The notes: generated from the sequence alone by a model not told the origin. Counted from the first letter of the stretch, positions 1 through 12,558 are shown. The stretch is 64,000 bases of DNA from Frondihabitans peucedani (GCF_039537585.1 NZ_BAABAU010000003.1:248001-312000); one strand, 5' to 3'. Numbers and translations are program-made.

Positions 1-664
1 GCACCGTGCGGGTCACCGGGCCGACCTGGTCGAGGCTCGACGCGAGTGCGATCGCGCCGTAGCGGCTGACGGAGCCGTAGGTCGGCTTCACGCCGACGGT
101 GCCCGTGACGGCGCCCGGCTGGCGGATCGAGCCGCCGGTGTCGCTGCCGAGGGCCAGGGGCGCCTCGAACGCGGCCACGGCTGCGGCCGAGCCGCCGCCC
201 GAGCCGCCGGGGATGCGGTCGAGGTCCCACGGGTTGTGGGTCGGGCCGTAGGCGGAGAACTCCGTCGACGAGCCCATCGCGAACTCGTCCATGTTGGTCT
301 TGCCGAGCGGCACGAGGCCTGCGGCGCGGAGCTTGGCGACGACGGTCGCGTCGTAGGGCGGGATCCACCCCTCGAGGATCTTCGAGCCGGAGGTGGAGGG
401 CATGTCGAGGGTGCAGAGCACGTCTTTGATGGCGATCGGGACGCCGGCGAGAGCGCCCAGCTCGTCGCCCGCAGCCCGGCTGGCGTCGATCGCGGCAGCG
501 GTCTCGAGAGCCGCGGCGTTGACGTGGAGGAACGCGTGGACGTCGCCGTCGACGGCGGCGATCCGGTCGAGGTGGGCCCGGGTGGCCTCGACGGCCGACA
601 CCTCGCGCGAGGCGAGCTTCTCGGCCAGGTCTGCGGCGGACAGGCGGATCAGGTCGTCGCTCAC
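1..664 (-). CDS. gatA: Glutamyl-tRNA(Gln)/aspartyl-tRNA(Asn) amidotransferase subunit A (C-terminus outside window)
   Basis: Amidase subunit of GatCAB, which converts misacylated Glu-tRNA(Gln) or Asp-tRNA(Asn) to the correct amide form in the cytosol. The reading frame opens with GTG at 662-664 and is still open at base 1, so only the first about 221 residues are present. Visible amidase-signature landmarks are GVPIAIKD (catalytic Lys), the Gly/Ser-rich [11 protein letters not shown] stretch and [11 protein letters not shown], which carries the cis-Ser and nucleophile Ser of the Ser-Ser-Lys triad. The start overlaps the gatC stop as GTGA, implying translational coupling. gatB is expected further left but is not in the window. 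Confidence 0.97.
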   Translation of the reverse strand, partial: MSDDLIRLSAADLAEKLASREVSAVEATRAHLDRIAAVDGDVHAFLHVNAAALETAAAIDASRAAGDELGALAGVPIAIKDVLCTLDMPSTSGSKILEGWIPPYDATVVAKLRAAGLVPLGKTNMDEFAMGSSTEFSAYGPTHNPWDLDRIPGGSGGGSAAAVAAFEAPLALGSDTGGSIRQPGAVTGTVGVKPTYGSVSRYGAIALASSLDQVGPVTRTV

Positions 665-960
665 TGCTCTTCTCCCAGGATCGCGCTCACCTTGAAGCGG
701 CTGCCGTCGTGCTCGGGTGCGCCGGCCAGCGCCTGCTCCTGCGTGAGGGTCTCGCCCACGACGTCGTCGCGGAACACGTTCGCCAGCGGGATCGGGTGGC
801 TGGTCGCCGGGGTGTCGGCCGACACGGCCTCGGTCACCTTCGCGATGCTGTCGACGATGTGGCCGAGCTCGCCCGTGAGCTTGTCGACCTCGTCGGAGGT
901 GAGGGCGATGCGGGCGAGACCGGCGAGGTGCTCGACCTGCTCGCGCGTGATTTCAGACAT
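661..960 (-). CDS. gatC: Glutamyl-tRNA(Gln)/aspartyl-tRNA(Asn) amidotransferase subunit C
   Basis: 99-residue small subunit that wraps around and stabilises GatA in GatCAB. The N-terminal segment [18 protein letters not shown] and the mid-protein [12 protein letters not shown] are typical for GatC, and the length fits the family. ATG at 958-960 is preceded by CGGAG. A TAGACT box on the minus strand (998-1003) would give a leader of about 30 bases. It is the first gene of a gatC-gatA unit joined by a 4-base GTGA overlap. A GGGGTACCCC palindrome (985-994) sits in the leader region. Confidence 0.96.
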   Translation of the reverse strand: MSEITREQVEHLAGLARIALTSDEVDKLTGELGHIVDSIAKVTEAVSADTPATSHPIPLANVFRDDVVGETLTQEQALAGAPEHDGSRFKVSAILGEEQ

Positions 961-1038
961 GCGGCTCCGTCACGTGTTCTGTCGGGGGTACCCCGAGAGT
1001 CTATTCGGGTGCCGCCTGGGCCGATGCCCGACGCCGCC

Positions 1039-1123
1039 GTGCTGTGGAGAAGTCGGTGCCGTGCAGAAGTCAGTGCTGTGGAGAAGTCGGTGCTGCGGAG
1101 AACTCGCTGCCGTGGAGGACGGA
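1039..1123. repeat. 17-base tandem repeat, five units
   Basis: Five contiguous 17-base units occupy the gap between the DUF1023 hydrolase and gatC: 1039-1055, 1056-1072, 1073-1089, 1090-1106 and the more diverged 1107-1123. Units 1 and 3 are identical (GTGCTGTGGAGAAGTCG). A GCAGGATC octamer follows at 1126-1133. Fifteen bases of the unit recur once, in opposite orientation, at 52244-52258. Short frames cross the array but none looks coding. Confidence 0.85.
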
Positions 1124-1169
1124 GCGCAGGATCCGGGCCCGACCGGCCACAGCATCCTGCTCTCCCCGC

Positions 1170-2693
1170 TCAGGCGCCCAGCGACTCCCGGTTGACGTCC
1201 TGCGGGCGGACGAGCGCGAGGGTCGGCTGGTCGGTCGGCTGCGGCCCTCCCGGGATCGGCTGCCGCCCCTCGGCGAGGTCTCCGTGGCCCGTGCCGATGA
1301 GCGCGAGGTTGCGCATCGACTGGCTTCCGGGCGTGAAGTAGCGGTTGTGGGTCAGGACGGCGGACAGGGACTGCTCGGTGAAGGGGTCGGTGCCTCCGGC
1401 CACGTCGAGGAGGGTGGCTCCGTAGAGGGTGGATCCGGGGTCGGCCCCGAAGAAGCCGCTGCCGGCGACCGGGTCGAGGGCGGCGGCCGCGGCGTAGACC
1501 TGGCCGCGGGTGACGGCGAGGTCGCCGGCCTTCGCGACCACGCTGCCGGGCGACCCGAGTGCCACGAACGAGTCGACGTGGATCTTCCCGGAGGTGAGGG
1601 CGATGCTGGCGGTCGTGGAGCCGTAGGAGTGCGCGATCAGGGTGACGTGCGGCTCCGATCCTGCGCGCGCCGCCGTCAGCCCCTGGACGGCGTCCTCCAG
1701 GTGCACGGCGCCCGCCTCGGCCAGCGACAGGCCGAGGACGTTGGTCAGGTCGGGCGTGCGGTAGCCCATCCAGGCGATCGTCGCGTTCGTCGCGGCCGAG
1801 GCCGTCGCATCGGTGGCGAGCGTGCTCGACCAGAAGTCCTGCGCGGAGTGGAGGTCGGCGGCGCGGTCCGTCCACCAGGTGATCTGGTTCGACACCGTGT
1901 AGAGCATGCCGGGGACCATCATCGTGACGTTGTCGGCGGTGTCGACGTCGCCGACGGCCACCGCGGCCTTGCCCGGGAACACCGTGTCGAGCGACAGGAG
2001 GCTCCGCTTCGCGTCGTCGCCCTCGCGTCCGCGGTCGAGCGCGATCTCGACCTGCTGCAGCATGACGAGGCGCCGCGAGTCCGCGGACGCCCCGAGGAAC
2101 CCGCTGCCCTGGGCATCGACCTCGCCGCGGAGGTGCGCGACCGTGGAGCTGAGCGTGAGCCGGTTGGCGAGGTCGCGGGTGTCGTAGGGGACGCCCTCGA
2201 GGTTGCCGACGACCGAGGGGAGGTCGGCGACCAGCTCGGTCTGCCGCGCTGCGGTCAGGTCGTGCCACCAGACGCTCGTCGCGGTGGCCGACCCGCGCTC
2301 GCCGAGCGCCGTCGCGAAGGTCACCGCCGACGAGTCGTCGGAGTCGAACGAGCGAGCGAAGCGGCCGAGGACCGCCGGCTCGACGTCGGCGAGCTGCGAC
2401 AGGCAGGCCGACGCCCGGATGTCGCCGGACGTCGTCGCGGCCAAGGCCGTGCCGTCGACGGCTCCGCAGGAGGAGAGGTCGGTCGAGCTCTCGGGGACGC
2501 CCTCCACGGGCGCGGACAGCTCGACGGCGGTCGAGCGCTGCGGGAGGACCTCCGCGCGGCGGACTGCCGACACGAGAGAGACGGTCACCGGAGGCGCGTC
2601 GGACACCGCCTGGTGCACCGGCACGGCAGGCGACCCGGCCACGCCGAACACGTGGACCGAGGAGTACAAGATGGCTGCGACAACTAACAGCAC
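1170..2693 (-). CDS. Secreted or membrane-anchored alpha/beta hydrolase, DUF1023 family
   Basis: 507 residues. A short hydrophobic N-terminus (MLLVVAAILYSS) suggests a signal peptide or anchor, so the protein probably acts outside the membrane. DUF1023 features are PSVVGNLEGVPYDTRDLANR and, near residue 330, the nucleophile elbow AHSYGST, where Ala replaces the first Gly of GxSxG. Later Asp and His residues (including GTGHGDLAEG) could complete a Ser-His-Asp triad. These families resemble lipases or esterases, but no substrate can be inferred. GTG at 2691-2693 is the first start in frame; a weak AGGGG lies upstream. A nested inverted repeat occupies the leader (2709-2756). Confidence 0.82.
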   Translation of the reverse strand: MLLVVAAILYSSVHVFGVAGSPAVPVHQAVSDAPPVTVSLVSAVRRAEVLPQRSTAVELSAPVEGVPESSTDLSSCGAVDGTALAATTSGDIRASACLSQLADVEPAVLGRFARSFDSDDSSAVTFATALGERGSATATSVWWHDLTAARQTELVADLPSVVGNLEGVPYDTRDLANRLTLSSTVAHLRGEVDAQGSGFLGASADSRRLVMLQQVEIALDRGREGDDAKRSLLSLDTVFPGKAAVAVGDVDTADNVTMMVPGMLYTVSNQITWWTDRAADLHSAQDFWSSTLATDATASAATNATIAWMGYRTPDLTNVLGLSLAEAGAVHLEDAVQGLTAARAGSEPHVTLIAHSYGSTTASIALTSGKIHVDSFVALGSPGSVVAKAGDLAVTRGQVYAAAAALDPVAGSGFFGADPGSTLYGATLLDVAGGTDPFTEQSLSAVLTHNRYFTPGSQSMRNLALIGTGHGDLAEGRQPIPGGPQPTDQPTLALVRPQDVNRESLGA

Positions 2694-2708
2694 GTCGGGA
2701 ATCCCCTA

Positions 2709-2756
2709 CTAGCGCACCTGGGTCTCGTACCCCTACAGACGAGATCGATGCGCTAG
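2709..2756. promoter_or_regulatory. Nested inverted repeat between ligA and the DUF1023 hydrolase gene
   Basis: An outer 8-base arm pair CTAGCGCA (2709-2716) / TGCGCTAG (2749-2756) encloses an inner 6-base pair TCTCGT (2723-2728) / ACGAGA (2739-2744). It lies in the 130-base gap downstream of ligA and just upstream of the hydrolase start. No T-run follows on either strand, so it may be an operator, an attenuator or a weak terminator for ligA. Confidence 0.45.
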
Positions 2757-2823
2757 CACACAGCTTAGGGAGCCGCGTGTACCCCTGACCAGCCCAGGGC
2801 CGGATCCATCAGAAACTGTCCCC

Positions 2824-6236
<3,413 letters not shown>

Positions 6237-6242
6237 GCGTCC

Positions 6243-6267
6243 AGTGTAAACGAGCCGGGTTTAGGCT
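6243..6267. promoter_or_regulatory. Divergent leaderless promoters for mnmA and the MFS gene
   Basis: The 38-base gap holds TACACT on the minus strand (6243-6248), 6 bases before the mnmA ATG, and TAGGCT on the plus strand (6262-6267), 7 bases before the MFS ATG. Both fit the TANNNT -10 form of actinobacterial housekeeping promoters with transcription starting at the start codon. No convincing -35 is visible. Confidence 0.6.
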
Positions 6268-6274
6268 CGATCCG

Positions 6275-7540
6275 ATGACTTCTCCGGCCGCCTCCTTCTC
6301 GCTGCGGTCCGTCGCACTCGCCGCCTTCCTGCCCGCCGCGCTCTTTGCGATCGGCGAGGGCGCCATCATCCCGATCATCCCGGTGGCGAGCGACAACCTC
6401 GGCGCCTCGCTCGCGATCTCGGCGTTCGTCGCCTCGCTGATCCTGGTGGGCGAGCTCATCGGCGACATCCCGAGCGGCTGGCTGGTGTCGCGCATCGGCG
6501 AGCGGACGGCGATGATCGGCGCGGCGCTGATCAGCGTCGTCGGGCTGCTGGTGAGCGTCGCGGCGCCGAACGTCTGGATCCTGGCGCTCGGCGTCTTCCT
6601 GATCGGCCTGTCGACGGCCGTCTTCGCCCTCGCGCGGCACGCCTACATGACGACCTTCGTCCCTCCCGAGATCCGGGCGCGCGCCCTGTCGAGCCTCGGC
6701 GGGGTCTTCCGCTTCGGCTACTTCGTCGGCCCGTTCCTCTCCGCCGGTCTGATCCACCTCACCGGCTCGGTGCAGTCGGCGTTCTGGATCCACATCGGCG
6801 GCTGCCTCGCCGCGGCCGCCGTCCTGATCTTCATCAAGGACCCGGGCCTCGGCAGCACTCCCACCCGGTCGCTCGCTCGACCCGCGGCGCCGCGCTCAGC
6901 GGGCGAGGCGGAGGTGGCGCAGGAGGCTCAGGGCCTGTTCCCGACGCTGTGGAAGTACCGCGGGGTGCTGGTGAAGCTCGGCAGCGGCGCGGCCCTCATC
7001 GGCGCCATGCGCGCGGGGCGCCAGGTGATCCTGCCCCTCTGGGCCGTCTCGATCGGCATCGGCTCGTCGCAGACCGCCCTCATCATCGGCATCGCCGGCG
7101 CCATCGACTTCGGCCTCTTCTACACGAGCGGGCAGATCATGGACCGCTGGGGCCGGATGTGGAGCGCGATGCCCTGCATGGTCGGGCTCGGGATCTCGTA
7201 CGTCGTGCTGTCGCTGACGCACGATCTGCCGACGAGCGTCACCTGGTTCATCGGCGTCGCCATGTTCATGTCGGTGGCCAACGGGATCGGGTCGGGGATC
7301 CTGATGACCCTCGGCGCCGATCTGGCCGACAAGGCGAACCCCGCCCCGTTCCTCGGCGCGTGGCGCTTCACCGGCGACTTCGGGAGCGCCGCCGCACCGC
7401 TGCTGATCTCCGGCCTCACGGCCCTCGTGTCGATCTCGCTCGCGAGCGGCGTGATGGGCATCCTCGGCTTCGTCGGGGCCCTGATCCTGCTCCGCTACGT
7501 GCCGCGGTACAGCCCGCACCAGCCGCACCTGAAGCGGTAG
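6275..7540 (+). CDS. MFS transporter
   Basis: 421 residues with about 12 hydrophobic segments, split by a central charged loop near residues 190-225. The region GELIGDIPSGWLVSRIGERTAM matches the conserved MFS loop between helices 2 and 3. ARHAYMTTFVPPEIRARALSSLGG follows in the first half, a pattern seen in drug/proton antiporter-like members. The substrate cannot be read from sequence. ATG at 6275 lies 7 bases after a TAGGCT box and lacks a Shine-Dalgarno sequence. It is divergent from mnmA and followed by tRNA-Leu. Confidence 0.9.
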   Translation: MTSPAASFSLRSVALAAFLPAALFAIGEGAIIPIIPVASDNLGASLAISAFVASLILVGELIGDIPSGWLVSRIGERTAMIGAALISVVGLLVSVAAPNVWILALGVFLIGLSTAVFALARHAYMTTFVPPEIRARALSSLGGVFRFGYFVGPFLSAGLIHLTGSVQSAFWIHIGGCLAAAAVLIFIKDPGLGSTPTRSLARPAAPRSAGEAEVAQEAQGLFPTLWKYRGVLVKLGSGAALIGAMRAGRQVILPLWAVSIGIGSSQTALIIGIAGAIDFGLFYTSGQIMDRWGRMWSAMPCMVGLGISYVVLSLTHDLPTSVTWFIGVAMFMSVANGIGSGILMTLGADLADKANPAPFLGAWRFTGDFGSAAAPLLISGLTALVSISLASGVMGILGFVGALILLRYVPRYSPHQPHLKR

Positions 7541-7574
7541 GCCGCCCGGGGCCGCCGCTACACTCGTCGGTGTC

Positions 7575-7656
7575 GCGGGAGTGGTGGAATCGGTAGACAC
7601 GCAGGATTTAGGTTCCTGTGCTTTCGAGCGTGAGGGTTCAAGTCCCTTCTCCCGCA
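7575..7656 (+). tRNA. tRNA-Leu (anticodon UAG)
   Basis: 82 bases folding as a class II tRNA. The acceptor stem is GCGGGAG / CTCCCGC with discriminator A. The anticodon stem CAGGA/TCCTG (7602-7606, 7614-7618) closes loop TTTAGGT with anticodon TAG at 7609-7611. A variable arm (TGCTTTCGAGCG) is followed by a T arm with GTTCAAGT. CCA is not encoded. A TACACT box at 7559-7564 is a plausible -10. It reads CUN Leu codons. Confidence 0.97.
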
Positions 7657-7770
7657 CTCCCCTCGAGCACTCGGGTCAGCCCCACTGTGGCGGCCTCCGC
7701 GGTCCGTTAAGCTGGCCGGGATCACAGGCTCTCGAACGACAGCTGCGAATCGATCACCGGAGAACTCCTG

Positions 7771-8463
7771 ATGCTGCCGCTGGCCACGCTTTCCTTCCTC
7801 GATCCCGAGGCTCTCATCCACGCTTTCGGCGCCTGGGCGGTGCTCGGCATCTGCGCGATCATCTTCGCCGAGACGGGCCTGCTCGTCGGCTTCATCTTCC
7901 CGGGCGACACCCTGCTGGTGCTCGCCGGCGTCATCGCCGCCAAAGACTCGTACGGCCTCGGGCTGCCGATCTGGCTGATCGCCCTGTGCATCGCCGTGGC
8001 GGCGTTCCTCGGCGGCGAGCTCGGCTACCTCATCGGCCACAAGATCGGTCCGCGCATCTTCGAGCGGAAGGAGAGCGGCCTCTTCTCGTCGGAGAACGTC
8101 AAGCGCACCAACGCGTTCTTCGAGAAGTTCGGCTCGTTCGCCGTGATCCTGGCCCGGTTCGTCCCGGTCGTCCGCACGTTCACGCCGATCGCGGCGGGCG
8201 TCGCCCACATGCACTACCGGAAGTACTCGCTGTACAACGCCATCGGCGCGGTGGCCTGGGGCTTCGGGATCACGATGCTCGGGTTCGGCATCGGGCACAT
8301 CCCGCCGGTCGCGAAGTTCGTCGAGGACTACATCGACCTGATCCTGCTCGGGGCCGTCGTCCTCTCGGTCGTACCGGCTCTGCTGCAGGTCTTCCGCACG
8401 AGCCGCAAGGCGAAGCGCGCCGCGGCCGCGGACGCCGACGGCACGTCGCCCGCTCAGCCGTAG
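7771..8463 (+). CDS. DedA family membrane protein
   Basis: 230 residues with about five hydrophobic segments. Hallmarks of the DedA/VTT family are FAETGLLVGFIFPGDTLLV near residues 33-51 and the re-entrant region RFVPVVRTFTPIAAGV, with the conserved Arg and Pro residues implicated in proton-dependent lipid handling. Family members act as undecaprenyl-phosphate or phospholipid flippases; the particular lipid cannot be assigned here. GGAG lies 8-9 bases before ATG. The C-terminus is basic and Ala-rich. Confidence 0.92.
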   Translation: MLPLATLSFLDPEALIHAFGAWAVLGICAIIFAETGLLVGFIFPGDTLLVLAGVIAAKDSYGLGLPIWLIALCIAVAAFLGGELGYLIGHKIGPRIFERKESGLFSSENVKRTNAFFEKFGSFAVILARFVPVVRTFTPIAAGVAHMHYRKYSLYNAIGAVAWGFGITMLGFGIGHIPPVAKFVEDYIDLILLGAVVLSVVPALLQVFRTSRKAKRAAAADADGTSPAQP

Positions 8464-8465
8464 CG

Positions 8466-8546
8466 GGAGCCGCGCCGCAGCCGCAGCGCAAGCCGCGCCG
8501 CAGCCGCACCGCAGCCGCAGCGCAAGCCGCGCCGCAGCCGCACCGC
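8466..8546. repeat. GCCGCA-rich tandem repeat with 34-base period
   Basis: Between dedA and rdgB, the 26-base block starting CGCAAGCCGCGCCGCAGCC occurs at 8487-8512 and again at 8521-8546 (spacing 34), with a partial unit before it. The block is made of GCCGCA/GCCGCG hexamers. It lies after the dedA stop and before the rdgB stop (convergent genes), and has no coding support of its own. Confidence 0.75.
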
Positions 8547-8562
8547 GACTGCCGGCGGCGGG

Positions 8563-9195
8563 CTACTCGGCCGACGCCAGCGCCGCGATCCTCGGCGCGA
8601 GGGCCCGGAACGCCTGCGACCGGTGGCTCGTCGCGTCTTTCTCGGCGACGGTCAGCTCGGCCGCCGAGCGGTCGGCGTCGTCGGGCCGGAAGACGGGGTC
8701 GTAGCCGAAGCCGCCTGATCCTGCGGGGGCTGTCAGCACGACCCCGGGCCACTCGGCGAGCTCGACCGACTCGTCGCTCTCAGCGGCCTCGGCGGGGCCG
8801 TCGGGCCCGACCGCGCCCACGGGCGGCGGCACGACGAGCGCGGCCGCGCACACGAAGGTCGCTCGCCGGTCGGTCGCGTCGCCCAAGTTCTCGAGCAGGA
8901 GGCGCAGGTTGTCGCCGTCGTCGCGGGTGCCGGCGTAGCGGGCCGAGTGGATGCCGGGAGCGCCGTCGAGAGCCGCGACCGCGATGCCCGAGTCGTCGGC
9001 GATGGCGGGCAGCCCGGTGTACGCGGCGGCCGCCCGGGCCTTGATCAGCGCGTTGGCCTCGAAGGTGTCGCCGTCTTCGACCGGCTCGGGACCCTCGTAC
9101 GTCACCAGCTCGATCCCCTCGAGGGCCTCGCCCAGGATCCGCCTCAGCTCGTCGACCTTGTGCGCATTGTGCGTGGCGAGCACCACCTTCACCAT
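8563..9195 (-). CDS. rdgB: XTP/dITP diphosphatase (non-canonical purine NTP pyrophosphatase)
   Basis: 210 residues. It hydrolyses dITP, XTP and ITP to monophosphates and so keeps deaminated purines out of DNA. Family motifs are LATHNAHKVDELRRIL at the N-terminus, ADDSGIAVAALDGAPGIHSARYAG near residue 67, GGFGYDPVF and SHRSQAF. An acidic/Pro-rich insertion (residues about 125-155) is longer than in E. coli RdgB. ATG overlaps the rph stop by one base (TGATG), so an rph-rdgB coupled unit is clear. Confidence 0.96.
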   Translation of the reverse strand: MVKVVLATHNAHKVDELRRILGEALEGIELVTYEGPEPVEDGDTFEANALIKARAAAAYTGLPAIADDSGIAVAALDGAPGIHSARYAGTRDDGDNLRLLLENLGDATDRRATFVCAAALVVPPPVGAVGPDGPAEAAESDESVELAEWPGVVLTAPAGSGGFGYDPVFRPDDADRSAAELTVAEKDATSHRSQAFRALAPRIAALASAE

Positions 9196-9947
9196 CAGGC
9201 GCCCGCGCCGTCGAGAGCGGTGGCCTCGAGGGTCGCCCGCTGGATGCCTGCGAGGTCGACGGCGCCCGCGAGCGCCAGGTCGAGCAGGAGGTTCAGCTCG
9301 TCGCGGTCGAAGGGGGCGCCCTCGGCGGTCCCCTGCACCTCGACGAACTTGCCGCTGCCGGTGACGACGACGTTCATGTCGGTCTCGGCCCGGACGTCCT
9401 CGACGTAGGCGAGGTCGAGCATCGGCTCGCCGTCGATGATGCCGACGGACACGGCCGAGACGCTGTCGAGCAGCGGCGTCGCCTTCTGCCCGATGAACTT
9501 CTTCTCGCGGCCCCACTCGATGGCCTGCGCGAGGGCGACGTAGGCGCCGGTGATGGCGGCCGTCCGGGTGCCGCCGTCGGCCTGGAGCACGTCGCAGTCG
9601 AGCACGATCGTGTTCTCGCCGAGGGCCTTCATGTCGACGACGGCGCGGAGGCTGCGGCCGATCAGACGGGAGATCTCGTGCGTGCGCCCGCCGATCTTCC
9701 CCTTGACGCTCTCGCGGTCGTTCCGGGAGTTCGTGGCCCGCGGCAGCATCGCGTACTCGGCGGTGACCCAGCCTTTGCCCTTGCCCGTGAGCCAGCGCGG
9801 CACGCCGTTGGTGAACGAGGCGGTGCAGAGCACCTTCGTGCTGCCGAAGCTGACGAGGGCGCTGCCCTCGGCCTGGGCGCTCCAGCCCTTCTCGATGGTG
9901 ACGCGGCGGAGGTCGTCGGCCTGGCGGCCGTCTTCGCGAGTGGTCAT
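9195..9947 (-). CDS. rph: Ribonuclease PH
   Basis: 250 residues, normal for this phosphorolytic 3'-to-5' exoribonuclease that trims tRNA 3' ends as a hexamer. Conserved segments are [31 protein letters not shown] (Arg residues of the phosphate site) and [25 protein letters not shown] precedes ATG by six bases. The next gene, rdgB, overlaps its stop by one base; murI lies upstream by about 27 bases, so the three probably form one operon. Confidence 0.97.
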   Translation of the reverse strand: MTTREDGRQADDLRRVTIEKGWSAQAEGSALVSFGSTKVLCTASFTNGVPRWLTGKGKGWVTAEYAMLPRATNSRNDRESVKGKIGGRTHEISRLIGRSLRAVVDMKALGENTIVLDCDVLQADGGTRTAAITGAYVALAQAIEWGREKKFIGQKATPLLDSVSAVSVGIIDGEPMLDLAYVEDVRAETDMNVVVTGSGKFVEVQGTAEGAPFDRDELNLLLDLALAGAVDLAGIQRATLEATALDGAGA

Positions 9948-9974
9948 GGTGTCTCCTTGCGTCGGTGCTGTGGT

Positions 9975-10826
9975 TCAGCGGTGCCCGCGGGCGAACCCCG
10001 CGGGAAGATCGATCGTGCCCGTCTCGAGGTGGCTGACGGCCTGGACCTCGGGGCCGAGGAAGCGCTTGGCGAGCCGGATGAAGCCGGCCTGGTCGGCTCC
10101 GGTCGCCTGGAAGTCGTAGCCCGGCGGCTCGGGGCTCTCGCGGAGGAGGTCGTGCGCCACCAGGGTCGAGTAGACGTCGGCGGCCGTCTCCTCGGCGCTC
10201 GACACGAGCCGGACATCGGGCCCCATCACGTACTGGATCGCAGCCGACATCAGCGGGTAGTGCGTGCAGCCGAGCACGAGGGTGTCGACGCCCGCGTCGC
10301 GGAGGGGCGCCAGGTACTCCTCGGCCACCGCTCGGAGCTCGGCGCTCGAGGTGTCGCCGGCCTCGACGAACTCGACGAATCGGGGGCAGGCGCGCGTCAG
10401 CAGCTCGAGGTCGGGAGCGGCCGCGAACGCGTCCTCGTAGGCGCGCGACCGGATGGTGCCGGCGGTGCCGATGACGCCGACGCGCTGGGTGCGGGTCGCC
10501 TTCATCGCGGCGCGGACGGCGGGCTGGATCACCTCCACGACGGGGATCCCGTGCGGGCCCGTGTAGCGCTCGCGCGCGTCGCGAAGCACCGCCGCGGAGG
10601 CCGTGTTGCACGCGATGACGAGGAGCTTCACGCCCTGCGCGACGAGGTCGTCCATGACGGCGAGCGCGTACTCGCGCACCGCGGCGATCGGCTTCGGCCC
10701 GTAGGGCGAGTGCTCGGTGTCGCCGACGTACAGGATCGACTCGCGCGGGAGCTGATCGATGATCGCCCGGGAGACGGTGAGCCCGCCTACTCCCGAGTCG
10801 AAGACTCCGATGGGTGCGTCCGTCAC
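9975..10826 (-). CDS. murI: Glutamate racemase
   Basis: 283 residues. It makes D-glutamate for peptidoglycan precursors. The two catalytic cysteines are seen in ACNTASA and GCTHYPL, and [13 protein letters not shown] opens the first domain. The GTG at 10824-10826 is chosen because a TAGGCT box (minus strand, 10835-10840) sits 8 bases upstream; an in-frame TTG 12 bases further upstream is an alternative. rph and rdgB follow on the same strand. Confidence 0.95.
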   Translation of the reverse strand: MTDAPIGVFDSGVGGLTVSRAIIDQLPRESILYVGDTEHSPYGPKPIAAVREYALAVMDDLVAQGVKLLVIACNTASAAVLRDARERYTGPHGIPVVEVIQPAVRAAMKATRTQRVGVIGTAGTIRSRAYEDAFAAAPDLELLTRACPRFVEFVEAGDTSSAELRAVAEEYLAPLRDAGVDTLVLGCTHYPLMSAAIQYVMGPDVRLVSSAEETAADVYSTLVAHDLLRESPEPPGYDFQATGADQAGFIRLAKRFLGPEVQAVSHLETGTIDLPAGFARGHR

Positions 10827-10834
10827 GGTGCTCA

Positions 10835-10856
10835 AGCCTACCCGGCGGCCTAGGCT
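10835..10856. promoter_or_regulatory. Divergent -10 boxes for murI and pncB
   Basis: AGCCTA (10835-10840, reads TAGGCT on the minus strand) and TAGGCT (10851-10856, plus strand) lie ten bases apart as an inverted pair. The first is 8 bases before the murI GTG and the second 6 bases before the pncB GTG, so the two promoters overlap and could compete. Confidence 0.6.
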
Positions 10857-10862
10857 GGTCGG

Positions 10863-12158
10863 GTGACCAGCGCGCTCCTCACCGACCGGTACGAACTCAC
10901 GATGCTCGACGCGGGGCTCCGCGACGGGACCGCCCTCCGGCGGAGCGTCTTCGAGGTCTTCACCCGGCGCCTCCCGGCCGGCCGTCGCTACGGCATCGTC
11001 GCCGGCACCGGCCGGTTCCTCGAGCAGCTCTCGCGCTTCCGCTTCGGCGACGACGAGCTGGCGTGGCTGGCCGAGGCCGACGTCGTCGGCAGCGAGACGC
11101 TCGACTGGCTCGCCGACTACCGCTTCACCGGCGACATCCAGGGCTATCGGGAGGGCGAGGTGTTCTTCCCGAACTCGCCCCTGCTGGTGGTGGAGTCGAG
11201 CTTCGCCGAGGCCGTCCTGCTCGAGACCCTCGCCCTGTCGGTGTTCAACTACGACTCGGCGGTGGCGAGCGCCGCCGCCCGCATGGTGTCGGCCGCCGAC
11301 GGCCGCCCGCTGGCCGAGATGGGCTCCCGCCGCACGGGCGAGTGGAGCGCCGTCGCTGCTGCGAGAGCCGCCTTCATCGCAGGATTCGGCGCGACCAGCA
11401 ACATGGAGGCCGGGCGCCTGTGGGGCGTCCCCACCATGGGCACCGCGGCCCACGCCTTCACGCTGCTCCACGACTCTGAGGAGGACGCCTTCCGCTCCCA
11501 GGTCGACGCCCTCGGCCCCGGGACGACGCTGCTCATCGACACCTACGACATCCCGAAGGCCGTCGAGACGGCGGTTCGGGTCGCCGGGCCCGAGCTCGGC
11601 TCCGTCCGGATCGACTCGGGCGACCTCCCCCAGCTGGTCGCCGAGGTGCGCGCCCAGCTCGACTCGCTCGGTGCGACCGGGACGAGGATCACGGTCACGA
11701 ACGACCTCGACGAGTTCACCATCGCGGCCCTCCGCGCGGCACCCGTCGACAGCTACGGGGTCGGGACGAGCGTCGTGACCGGCTCCGGGCATCCTGCGGC
11801 GTCGATGGTCTTCAAGCTCGTGGCGCACCACGACGCGGACGGCCGCTGGGTCTCGGTCGGCAAGAAGTCGGCCGAGAAGGCCACGGTGGGCGGGCGGAAG
11901 TTCCCGGTGCGAGCGCGCCGAGGCGGCATCGCCTCGGCGGAGATCGTCCGGGTCGGGAGCCAGGAGGTGGGTGCCTCGGAGCGCACCCTGCTCGTGCCGC
12001 TCGTGACGGGCGGCGAGATCGACCCGCGCTGGCTGGGCCCGGAGGGCGTGCTCGCCGCTCGGAGCCACCGGGAGGCCGCCGTCGGCGAACTGCCGCCGGC
12101 CGCGTTCAGCCTGGGCCGCGGCGAGGCGATCATCCCGACGCGGTACGAGGTGGTGTGA
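10863..12158 (+). CDS. pncB: Nicotinate phosphoribosyltransferase
   Basis: 431 residues. It forms nicotinate mononucleotide from nicotinate and PRPP in the NAD salvage pathway. Family marks are [10 protein letters not shown] at the N-terminus, the [21 protein letters not shown] stretch holding the phosphorylatable His, [12 protein letters not shown] (PRPP site) and [13 protein letters not shown] at 10863 has a TAGGCT box six bases upstream and no Shine-Dalgarno sequence, fitting a leaderless mRNA. It is divergent from murI and convergent with the DUF3039 gene. Confidence 0.95.
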   Translation: MTSALLTDRYELTMLDAGLRDGTALRRSVFEVFTRRLPAGRRYGIVAGTGRFLEQLSRFRFGDDELAWLAEADVVGSETLDWLADYRFTGDIQGYREGEVFFPNSPLLVVESSFAEAVLLETLALSVFNYDSAVASAAARMVSAADGRPLAEMGSRRTGEWSAVAAARAAFIAGFGATSNMEAGRLWGVPTMGTAAHAFTLLHDSEEDAFRSQVDALGPGTTLLIDTYDIPKAVETAVRVAGPELGSVRIDSGDLPQLVAEVRAQLDSLGATGTRITVTNDLDEFTIAALRAAPVDSYGVGTSVVTGSGHPAASMVFKLVAHHDADGRWVSVGKKSAEKATVGGRKFPVRARRGGIASAEIVRVGSQEVGASERTLLVPLVTGGEIDPRWLGPEGVLAARSHREAAVGELPPAAFSLGRGEAIIPTRYEVV

Positions 12159-12171
12159 GAGGGCCCGGGCC

Positions 12172-12447
12172 CTACTCGCCCTTCATCTTCTCGTAGATCT
12201 CTTTGCAGGTCGGGCAGACGGGGAACTTCTCGGGGTCGCGCCCCGGAGTCCACTTCTTGCCGCACAGCGCCTTGACGGGCTTGCCGCTCAGGGCCGACTC
12301 CATGATCTTGTTCTTCGGCACGTAGTGCGAGAACCGCTCGTGGTCGCCGGGGTCGATGGACTCCTCGTTGAGGAGCTTCTCGAGTTCGCGGTCGAGCACG
12401 TCCGTGCCGCCGCCCTGGACGTCGCCTCCGATACCTGTGTCGCTCAT
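12172..12447 (-). CDS. DUF3039 family protein, putative zinc-binding
   Basis: 91-residue actinobacterial protein of unknown function. The C-terminal half has LCGKKWTPG and [11 protein letters not shown], so three or more Cys could bind zinc, and a conserved HYVPKNKI precedes them. No enzymatic motif is visible. ATG at 12445-12447 lies six bases after TACCAT on the minus strand (12454-12459), again a leaderless arrangement. It is convergent with pncB, ending 13 bases from its stop. Confidence 0.88.
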   Translation of the reverse strand: MSDTGIGGDVQGGGTDVLDRELEKLLNEESIDPGDHERFSHYVPKNKIMESALSGKPVKALCGKKWTPGRDPEKFPVCPTCKEIYEKMKGE

Positions 12448-12453
12448 GCCCCC

Positions 12454-12459
12454 ATGGTA
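12454..12459 (-). promoter_or_regulatory. -10 box for the DUF3039 gene
   Basis: TACCAT on the minus strand, six bases before the ATG. It fits the TANNNT leaderless promoter pattern seen at many genes here. Confidence 0.5.
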
Positions 12460-12558
12460 CGCCGGTCGGTGGCGCGGGCCGAGCGGCGGGGCGCGTCGGC
12501 GTCGGCACCTGTCCGCGGACCGGTGCGGCTGCCGTCGTACGGCGCCGACCGGCCGCAG

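Noticed and set aside
1044-2687. Long plus-strand open frame opposite the DUF1023 hydrolase gene
   Set aside because: Arg/Gly/Val-rich translation with no domain; it mirrors a real gene and is a GC-driven shadow.
8479-8752. Minus-strand Arg-rich frame through the GCCGCA repeat
   Set aside because: Made of repeat translation and the rdgB shadow; no domain.
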